Assembly: GCA_030762895.1 (NCBI GenBank)
Contig: CM061069.1
Coordinates: 107,265,669-107,329,668, forward strand
Source of the DNA: Sophora flavescens
Lineage: Eukaryota > Streptophyta > Magnoliopsida > Fabales > Fabaceae
DNA length: 64,000 nucleotides
Direction: 5' to 3'
Under the pieces are notes generated by a model that worked only from the letters and a program-made list of their open reading frames with translations, searched no databases and was not told the DNA's origin. Made by a program: the position numbers and the translations under genes. Position 1 is the first letter of the stretch. Each line of letters starts with the position of its first letter. This document shows, piece by piece, positions 54,907 through 64,000 of the stretch.

Positions 54907-57900
54907 TTATGTACCTGTGCCGAAAAGATCTGGATGATGTTGTCTAACATCTTCCTCAAGTTCCCAGGTAGCTTCCTCTGGAGTCAACCCTTCCCAAATC
55001 ACTTTCACCAATGGGATCATCTTGTTCCTCAGAGTTTTTGTGCTCTTGTCAATGATCTGAATAGGTCTGGGCTTAAAGATTAAATTATCCTTAAGTTGTA
55101 TTGACTCAGGAGCTATCACGTGTGAAATATTTGGTACGTACTTCCGGAGTTGAGCCACATGGAAGACGTCATGGAGGTTCGACAACTGTGGTGGAAGGGC
55201 CAATTGGTAAGCAACAGGCCCGACTCTTTTTAGGATTTGAAACGGACCCATGAAACGAGGGTTGAGCTTTTTGACTTTCATTGACCTCCCCACCCCAGTC
55301 TTAGGAGTGACTCTCAAGAATACATGTTCCTCTTCCTGAAATTCTAAAGGCTTCCTTCTCTTGTCGACATAACTCTTTTGCCTACTCCGTGCAGTGCGCA
55401 TCCTTTCCCTAATGACTTTAATCCTCTCGGTGGTCTCCTGGACTAATTCTGGTCCTAGCAGGGTCTTCTCACCCACCTCACACCAACATAAAGGGGACCT
55501 ACACTTCCTCCCATAAAGAGCTTCGTAGGGTGCCATGCCGATGCTAGCATGATAACTGTTGTTATAAGCAAACTCTATAAGTGGTAGAAATTTATCCCAA
55601 CCCTCACCTTCATCCAAAACGCATGCTCTAAGCATGTCCTCAAGGGTCTGAATGGTCCTCTCCGTCTGACCATCCGTTTGGGGATGATAGGCTGTGCTAA
55701 CACTCAACTTAGAACCAAAAGCCTGTTGGAAAGCCCTCCAGAATCTAGAGGTAAATCGCGGGTCCCTATCTTGAGGTAGGTATGCCATGAAGCCTTACTA
55801 TCTCCTTAATGTATAAGTCTGCTAACTTACTCAAACTATAGGTTGCCTTAATTGTCAAGAAGCGAGCAGACTTGGTCAACCTATCCACAATTACCCATAT
55901 GGCATCTAATCCCAAACGAGTCCTAGGTAACCCCATCACAAAATCCATAGAAATCCTCTCCCATTTCCATTGAGGAATTTCTAAAGGCTGCAACAAACCC
56001 GAAGGCCCCTGATGTTCTATCTTAACCTTTTGACACACTAGACACTTGGCTACAAAGCTAGCCACATCCCGTTTCATTCCTGGCCACCAATACATCTTCT
56101 TTAGATCTTGGTACATCTTGGTTATCCCTGGATGTATGGTGAACTTCCCCTTATGCGCTTCCTCTAAAACCTTCTCTCTAAGGCTCCCCTCCTTAGGAAC
56201 AACGATTTTATTCTTAAACTTCACTAGCCCATCAACAAACAACTCATAACCCTCTTGTCCCAACCGAGACTGCAACTCCTGGCCTAAAAGTTGTTCCCGC
56301 CTAACCTCATCTCTAAGGTCACTATTAATTTCCAACCTATTCAACTTCAAGCTTAAGACACTTAACGACACATCCAACACCTCCAGATTCATGTCCCTAA
56401 ACTCTTCCATGAGGTTCAGCTCTTGCACCATCAAGCTCGACACGTGTAGGGACTTCTTACTCAAAGCATCTGCCACCATATTGGCTTTTCCCGGATGGTA
56501 CTTCAACTCGAAGTCATAGTCCTTAAGGAATTCCATCCACCTTCGTTGTCTCATGTTCAACTCCTTCTGGTCGAACAGATATTTAAGGCTTTTATGGTCA
56601 CTAAACTTCAAACTTTGCCCCGTAAAGGTAATGCCTCCAAATCCTAAGGGCAAAAACCATGGCTGCTAGCTCTAAGTCATGGGTAGGGTAGTCCCCTTCA
56701 TTTGGCCTAAGCTGCCTAGAGGCATATGCTACCACCTTGCCCTCCTGTCTTAAGACACATCCCAAGTCATTCTTAGATGTGTCGCAGTATACCACAGAAC
56801 TCACTAAGGGATCCGGTATAGTTAAGACTGGTAATGACACCAATCTTCTCTTAAGCTCTTGGAACCCGTCCTCACACTCCTGGTCCCACACAAAAGGTTT
56901 TCCTTTCCTAGTCAATTAGGTGAAAGGTAAGGCTAGTCTAGAGAGTCTCTCTATGAACTTCCTATAGTAACCAGCTAAGCCTAAGAAACTTCTTACTTCG
57001 GTTATCGTCTTAGGTTGTTCCCATCCCAACACCGCATCAACTTTAGAGGAATCAACCACTACACCATCCCTTGAGATTGTGTGTCCTAAAAACTTTACCT
57101 CTTCTAGACAAAACTCATACTTCTCTGGTTTGTCGTAAAGACACTCGTCCCTCAAGATCTGCAACACCAACCTTAAGTGTTCTCCATGTTCTTCTGGCGT
57201 CCTAGAGTATATTAAAATATCATCTATGCACACCACCACAACCTGTCCAAAAAGGTCCTAAAGATCCGATTCATGTAGTCCATGAAAATGGCTGGGACGT
57301 TGGTCACACCAAAGGGCATCACTACATACTCATAGTGCCCATACCTTGTCGTGAAGGCTGTCTTAGGGATGTCCTCGCTTCTAACTCTAATTTGATGGTG
57401 TCCCGATCTTAGACCTATTTTGGAAAACACTGATGCTCCCTTTAACTGATCTAAGAGATCATATATCCTAGGCAAGGGATATTTGTTCTTGATGGTCACC
57501 TTATTCAGTTGCCTATAATCAACACACAACCTCATACTCCCATATTTTTTTCTCCACTAAAAGCACTGGTGCTCCCCAAGGTGACACACTAGGCCTAATG
57601 AACCCCTTTTGTAACATATCCTCTATCTGTTTCTTGAGCTCGCTTAACTCTAGAGGTGTCATCTTGTAAGGCGCTACAGATATTAGTCTACTCTTTGACA
57701 CTAGATCTATGCTAAACTCAACCCCCTATTGAAACTTGCGCATCATAGAGATAGTCGCTACATCATAGTCTGCCCCTATAGTAGCAGTGAATGAGAGTAC
57801 GTTTCCTTGAGCTCTCTAAACCAAACACTTATCACAAGAAACAACGAATAAAATACGGGTCGACACCGAAAATCAAAAGACATTGGGTGTAAAGAGATAA

Positions 57901-58020
57901 GGATATTTTTGTCAGAATACTTATGGCAATGAGTCTAGATGCCAATAGGTCAATACCAAGAATAACATACAATACATAGATAACAATAAGTTTGATGTCA
58001 TAAGGAGTGTCTTGATGCAC
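54907..58020 (-). pseudogene. Tekay pol remnant, unit B
   Basis: It has the same domain order as unit A and is uninterrupted through the chromodomain end (54907-55788). It shares with unit A the [12 protein letters not shown] frameshift, the RT Asp-to-Gly change (57413-57415), the missing base near 57250, and the YLYGAKFEV frameshift. Private lesions: TAG at about 56916-56918 and an 8-bp deletion near 55771 that removes the second catalytic Asp of the integrase and shifts the frame. Confidence 0.88.
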
Positions 58021-58221
58021 AAGGAAACAATTTAAACAACCAATGGAAGAACAAGAATATCCCTATAGGAGTAGAAACATATGAATCAAAGGACAAATGA
58101 AAGATTGGTATCTCCAAATTTTCACACATAAAGGATGTATCAAGGAATGCGTGGCTCTTGAATCATACAATATAATTTATTTATTTTTTAACGAGTAGAA
58201 GAAATTCAGTCTCCTTCAGAT

Positions 58222-58500
58222 CTAAGCTGCCTCAGAATGATGACGGATTGTTCTTCTTGAATTCGAAAAGCCCCACGTGTTAAGGGTCCTAGGTTGCCAC
58301 CACTTCATTAGTGACTGGCCTCCTTTCTCCTTCAGTTGACGGCGAGTCTCCGTCTGCCCTTGCATAGCTTTGGCCATACAATCCAAAGCTGCTGCAAGTG
58401 CAACATTCATCCCTCGCCTATTAGTCGCCATAAATCTGCTCACTACCAATGAAATACTAGGTTGATCAGGTCCAATATCCCAAAGAATAGCATGCAACAT
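58222..58500 (-). pseudogene. Tekay gag N-terminus remnant, unit B
   Basis: 92 codons from MLHAILWDIGPDQPS to a stop. It follows the primer-binding site (58595-58577). The gag core, zinc knuckle and most of the protease are missing between here and 58020, as in unit A, so that deletion came before the duplication. Confidence 0.65.
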
Positions 58501-58599
58501 CTATAACCCTAACAAGCATCATATGCGCCGAAGTTTTATTTTAGAAAAAGCCTCATTACCACAGTCCGATTTAGAATCGAACTGCCCTGATACCATAAA

Positions 58600-60740
58600 T
58601 GTAACGCCCTTCGTTACATTAGTAACCCAAAACAAATTGTATAAAAATCATTTAATACATTTAATTAAAATGTGTCCATCATAAATTTTTTTATTAATTA
58701 TATAAGTCTGGAAAATGTCTCATATTAAATAAAATAGTAATAATGTATCAAAGTAATAAATAATAAATCCATAAGTCCAAATAAAAACCCCAAGCCTCAA
58801 AACCGGGCATCTACTAATAAACCCAACGATATATAAATAAAAACGTCTAGCCACATACGGCTCCTTATTTAAGAAAACACTAACAAAGCTAGGAATAATA
58901 ACTAAGAAAATTCGCTAGGTCTTCAATCCTCTCCAGTCCCAGTGATGTCGCCCTCGTGCTCTGAAAACAACACTTCTAATGAGATATAATCCCAGTGAAT
59001 AAAAATAATCGTTTGATAAAAAGGTTCGCAAATAGTGTTGTTTTCAGCCGGCGCGGTAACCGGAAAAACATTCATGGTACCCGCTAATTTTTAAAATATC
59101 GAATATAATAAACCTCCAAAATAATAAATATACATAAATAAAATTAATGTCAAGCATTTAGAGTACAACTCATAGGCTCAGCAACGGTCACATCTCATTG
59201 CATTTAATCACATTCACCATGCAAACTCTACACAATGCAACTCCATGAACATGACTCGGTGATTCCCAGAATCACTTAACTTGACTCTTTGGTTCCCAGA
59301 ACCGGTGTGAATTCCAGATCCACTAAGGTCTATGAGCTCATATCCATGCAATGGCGTCCCACTGCCTTCCCCATCCCAGATGGAGGTATCTAATAATATT
59401 CCATCCCAGATGTGAATATTTTAATCATCTGATATCCCATCCCAGATGGTGATATCTCCATCCTATTCCCGGAATAGAATGTAGAACCGTCATCCCTACC
59501 CGGAAGGTGATAACCAACTCATATACACTATGCAATATGTCATCCCAGATGACTACCAAAATTTTATCAAACTCCATGGCATCAATAATAATAGTATTAT
59601 ATCATGCCAACCAACACTACGACATCACGTAATTAAATTCTGGATTAAACTATAATATGATTATATATATATATATATGTATGTATATATATATATATAT
59701 ATATATATTAATTACATTCAAATTAGAGGAAAGTAGAGCTTTTGCCATGCTGAATTCACGCGTCAACTTAATTTCCAATTTTTTTTGTCACGCCACTGGA
59801 CATAACGAGACATAGACAAGGACTTTTCAATTTTATTTGGAATTGGTTCTGACACTTTTGGCACAAAGTTTAGTTTATCATCCTTCATCCAATAATAAAA
59901 AGGAGTTATCTTCCAGCGTAATACATAACAGATACAAAATCACCATTGATAATAATTCTTTACACATTCAAGGAAAATATGTTTATTATAATCAATTCAT
60001 CAACAACATTAGAAAAATATCATATCAAGAATCAATAATTCTAAATAGTATTTTTGTAAATGATAGACTGAACTGCATATAAAACTCTAAAATCAATTGT
60101 ACCATGAAAGGGTAAGTAAAAAGTTATTTTTACTCACCTCTCGAATGCCTCCAATGTGCTCTAAGAATCACCTATGATAGGGATTTGTGCTTCCCTAAAA
60201 ATTCCCCTCCCGTTTAGTGGCGTTCTTGGATCTATGTTATTACGACTATACTGGCAAGAAAAGATGGATCCGGTGAAAACCTGTGCGACGCTCCACGTCC
60301 CTCTTCTTTTGCTATTGTTCCACTATATACATATATATATATACATAGTGTCAGCGGCGCAGGGTTTTGTTTATTTGTTTATTTTTTATTGTTTTTATTT
60401 TTTTATTTTTTCCTGCTTGGGCTTAACTCCCAAGTCCCCCCCCCCCCCCCTGTTTTTTTCTTTCATATATATACATACATACATACATATATATAAATAA
60501 TATTAAAAATTCTTTATACTAGTTAATAAATTTCAATAAATTCTTATACTATCACTTCTTCACACTAAATCTCTTATTTATTTATTTATTTTAATTTTAT
60601 TTCCCAATTTTACACTCTTTTTATTTGTAATTATTAAAGAAAATTTTGATACATTCTCATACTACTAATTTCTACACTAAACCTCATAATAGCTTAATGT
60701 TTCTATTTTTTAAAAATTATATTTAAAATTTAGGATGTTA
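58600..60740 (-). repeat. Tekay LTR 3 (5' LTR of unit B)
   Basis: It is about 2141 bp. Its right end stops at GGATGTTA, directly followed by CCGTCGTGAC of the split solo LTR. It contains a C12 run at 60439-60450 and short TA arrays. Confidence 0.85.
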
Positions 60741-62051
60741 CCGTCGTGACAGACCAAAAAGTGAAGAAACGCCCAAGGCAGAATCCGGCCGTGACGGCCA
60801 TTACGGCCGTGATGCGCATTACTTGGATCTGAAGCAACTGATTTGAATCTAATTTGTGTTTGATTAGGATTCAAACTTCCCTAATCTATAAATATGGCAT
60901 CAGGCAGAGGACTTGGGAGACTTGGGCTGCTACTCTTAGGCTATAATTTAGGATCTCTCTTCTTCTCCCTCTTCTCTTCTCTTATTTTTATTTTCATGTT
61001 GTTGTTGACCAAGCTTGTCATCGCAATGACAAGGCTTGAGTAGTAGTTTAATTTCTAGGGATTGGGGCTATGCCCAAGGTTTGTTTATGGTAATGAATTG
61101 ATGTTTTATCTTTGTTAATTGCGATTTTGCTTTAGATCTGATTTCTAGTGTTTTAATTACTCGTGAATTCGGTGGCCACTTGTTTGCGTGTCGTAGATAT
61201 TCTAAGGAGGAACCTAGCGGTGAACTTAGGTATCGGATCTATAGAATCAGACTTATGACTTAAATCACGAGAGTTAGAAGCGGTCCTTCAAGGATTAACG
61301 AATTGTCACAGAGCGCAAAGGGTTCAATCTAAATTTGACTACCACGAGAGTAGGGGTTGGTTTAATTGGGCACGGTTTTTGTAACCCGAGAGGGAGCATT
61401 AACTATTAGAGGATAAATTCGCCTTCAAAGTAATTTCGATAATTAACGAGGGATAGTCAATTTAGTAACATAAACGATCTTGTTGGTAACCCAACTCCTA
61501 GGAATCCATTAGATCTGAAAAACCATAAAAAGATTTGTTTTCTGTTTCACTTGATTGCATTCCTTATCCAAGTTATCTCTTATTTCAAAAATCAAACCAA
61601 AACAAAATCCTTTTTTTGTTTTACAGTCCAGTTTTATCGATTTAATAATTAGTTGCGATTTGAGATCACGGTCTCTATGTGATCGATATCTTTTTATTAC
61701 TTGACGACAATCCGGTACACTTGCCGGATCGCACAACTATCAGGTCTACAACTAACTCCTCTGGAGGTGGTGCTGGTGCGACCTCAGCTAATGGCTGCGC
61801 CCCTCAAGCTGCCCATGATCGACCAAGTGCTGCAGTAGTAGTCACATCGGAGGAAAGGATACCTCGATAGTCTCCATCGACCGGTGCTCACGCTGTGGCC
61901 CCGTCTCTATAGTGCCCTCGATAGTATATACATGCCCGATGTATCTCACGACGTGGGTGCCCGGGTGTATAACCCGCACGTTCATGTTGTCAGCATCCTC
62001 AAAGTGAAGGGAGCGAACCCCCGTATGAACCAGCGGCATCGCCAGATCCAT

Positions 62052-64000
62052 CTATACTCAGATAATAACATACCCATACAGAAATGAGACCAACAATAAA
62101 ACATGCAAGAGTGAGAACCAATATATGGATTTTAAAACGATAACCACATGCACGACTCTCGAATACCATTTAACATGAATATTCAAAGATAAACAATATA
62201 TTTATCAAAGGGTTTCATACCCGATAGTCGTAACCGTTTTAAAAACCATGGCACTTCAATACTCATCAACTAACTTTGATACCTAATCTCCGGAGCTCCA
62301 ACCAACAAATAAATGAGCTGATCAGAATCTCATTGCTGAATAAGGCAGAATCAATGCCAATAAGGCAGAATCGTTGCCAGATAAGGAAGAGTTCAAATTA
62401 ACCATATCACTGGTCAAAACGAGGCACGGTGGGTACTATTCATAGTATATGGTTTCGTGGTCATGTATCCATCAAGGCACAATGATGCAAACGTCATGAA
62501 TACTTGCCATAAAGCATTCAAGTCCTATGCAAAGGCACGTTTGCCCCAAAAATGCATGTAAAACGTTTTGTTCTCGTAGTTTTCTTTGTGTTCAATCTTT
62601 CCATGTTGGAGCTAAAAATCTCTCGACCAAATCACCATTTTAAACTTTCAAGTTTAATACCTCATTCCAAAAATAACTGACTCCAAGTCAAAAATGTGCA
62701 AATCACGAAATCTAGACCGATGCACCTAGATTTTAGCGCACAAAACCAATACCCGTTTTATAGGACATCTAGTCCATAACTTCACCTTTCGGACCCTAGG
62801 CCCATATCATAGAACACTATACCCGACGTCTCGGTAGTTAGGTTCGTTTTCAACTTTAAACTATTTTAGTTATGTGAAACACAAAACAAAACCAAAGTTT
62901 CCTCAACTTATCCAAGTTGACGGAAATAACACCATTGTTTACCGAAAATTCTTTTACGTTGGAAATTCATTTTGTAAAATCGTCAAAATCTCTTAAAACT
63001 CATTTTTGTTCAAAAATCAATATTTTGAACTTGGAAACATCGTTTGAGACAAATTCTCGGTGTTACTCAATATTACCCTTTTTAAGAATACTTTTGTAAA
63101 TATTGACGAAATTGTCCGTCGTTTGACGTTTTTAAAACGTTTTAATTCCAAAACCATACTTTTCTAGTAAAATAATTTTTTCAACACTGTAATAAAATCA
63201 TTTTTGAAAATTATTTTCTTAAAACAACATTTTCTAATATTTAGAAATTCCATATGTGAAAATTAGCAGTGCTAAAATATTTTCACGATTATGTCCTCAC
63301 TATGACTCTTAAAACGCTCTTTCGCCATTAAATCATTAAAATAATATTATTTTCACTATTTCCCATTTTTCACCAAATAAATAATTAAGTAATAATATAT
63401 TACTATTTCCACTAATTTAAACTCATTTTTTCATAAAAAAAAGCTTTTAAACGCTTTTATCCTCGTATTTGATTAAGCTCTGACCACTGTCAGGCTTTCC
63501 AATCCACAATCAACATTAACAATAATCTCATGTCAATAATATAGCAATTAGAAATTAAAGACACGTCACAAAATATAACAACAATAAAATGCAGATAATT
63601 AAATAATTAACAGCAGATAATTACTAAGTAAATAATGCTAGCTAAGTAAGAATTACATACACCCAATAATTAAATCAGACAACAACAATTACACATGGCT
63701 ACCGGAAAACCCCTCAGGTAATCTCCTTACCTATAAACGATATTTCTCCGATATACGATTTGTTGTAACTCCAAGCGTCGGTAATGCGCGTACCCGATAA
63801 CCTAGCTTATCCTTCATCAAACATAACAACAAATCAACAAACAAACAACTTAAAAACACCTAATTGCCTTCATGTTGGTTTCGGTCTAGGGTTGTTTTTA
63901 GGACAAAAAAATTCTAAAATTCCTAAACCTTTGGATTAGTGATTCTTAATCACTTAAAACCCTAAATCAAGGATCATTGTACAAAGATGGAAATCAAATA
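62052..64000. other. Unassigned AT-rich DNA at the right edge
   Basis: I find no frame with family resemblance on either strand. Its position upstream (minus strand) of the split acidic frame and its long non-coding character would fit the 5' part of an unclassified LTR element running out of the window, but no repeat partner is visible. Confidence 0.4.

Larger units (their letters stand above)
36523..60740 (-). mobile_element. Tandem Tekay/Del-type gypsy array: LTR-int-LTR-int-LTR
   Basis: Three LTRs of about 2.1-2.2 kb alternate with two internal regions, all in minus orientation. The array sits inside the solo LTR with short matching flanks: CCGT at 36519-36522 and 60741-60744, or ACCGT if the last base is counted. 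The right terminus lacks the expected final CA. Subtracting the Athila-like insertion from internal A gives about 3774 bp. Subtracting the copia insertion from internal B gives about 3779 bp. Both internal regions lack the gag core and protease and share the same RT lesions, so they come from one defective ancestor. Confidence 0.88.
36136..61742 (+). mobile_element. Solo LTR (Athila-like), split by the Tekay array
   Basis: Two parts, 36136-36522 and 60745-61742, make an LTR of about 1385 bp. The target-site duplication GGTCT flanks it (36131-36135 and 61743-61747). In plus orientation it has a TATA-like CTATAAATATGG at 60889 and ends ACTTGCCGGATCGCACAACTATCA. The GGTACACTTGCCGG near its end is typical of Athila-type LTRs. 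No internal region or second LTR is present, so it is a recombination product. The start reads TTATGAG rather than TG, an apparent mutation. Confidence 0.8.
35955..62051 (-). pseudogene. Repeat-encoded acidic protein of unknown family, split by the solo LTR
   Basis: On the minus strand the right piece (61803-61743) is open and Pro/Glu-rich, and the left piece (36135-35955) continues with PEEDPKEFVEDLPEYIPL, an Asp/Ser tail and a stop. Removing the solo LTR and one copy of GGTCT keeps the frame open across the junction, with a Pro codon formed there. So these are two halves of one frame. Further upstream, 62051-61842 encodes a 69-residue frame with no known motif, followed by a frame change and a TGA at 61806-61804. 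Acidic PEED-rich tails are common in legume repeat proteins, but I cannot assign a family. Confidence 0.6.

Overview
This window is nuclear DNA from a flowering plant, most probably a papilionoid legume. The evidence is two intron-containing genes of plant families (an FMO1-type flavin monooxygenase and a small PPR protein), CACTA transposons with ACATCGGTTTT subterminal repeats, a TRIM element, Tekay-type and Athila-type retroelements, and AT-rich intergenic DNA. I cannot name the species. About four fifths of the window is transposable-element DNA of very different ages, much of it nested.

Layout. 1-2708: 3' part of a CACTA transposon with broken Ulp1-protease-like exons. 2709-5808: a segment that also occurs inside the FMO gene, here split by a complete 343-bp TRIM (3334-3676) and a 5'-truncated second CACTA copy (4044-5610). 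6676-6939: a LINE tail with a perfect 13-bp target-site duplication. 7313-13032: the FMO gene (+), five exons, 520 aa, whose 3.2-kb first intron holds a LINE tail with a Mutator-like element inside it and a copia fragment. 13430-15850: LINE, MITE and inverted copia fragments. 16645-19485: the PPR gene (-), three exons, 259 aa, with a LINE in intron 2. 20036-25675: a MITE-like element split by a dead copia element (20529-25558). 25941-31219: a young chromodomain gypsy element with near-identical LTRs and only two visible lesions. 31551-32640: Helitron helicase remnant (-). 33031-35357: further MITEs.

35955-62051 is a nest at least four levels deep. A decayed minus-strand repeat gene of unknown family is split by a solo LTR (36136-61742, TSD GGTCT). 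That LTR is split by a 24.2-kb tandem Tekay array, LTR-internal-LTR-internal-LTR (36523-60740). One internal region carries an Athila-type gag-protease element (42008-47791). The other begins with a gag-less copia element (50469-54818, TSD CATTT). The two Tekay internal regions share several inactivating lesions and, once the later insertions are subtracted, are almost equal in length (about 3774 and 3779 bp). A defective element was therefore duplicated as a unit. 62052-64000 shows no coding capacity that I can support.

Only the FMO and PPR genes look like functional host genes. The Athila-type gag-protease frame (43805-46273) is the only long retroelement frame with no visible lesion. I found no convincing new biological system. 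The notable content is structural: nested insertions with readable target sites, empty-site copies for dating, and a tandem retroelement array.
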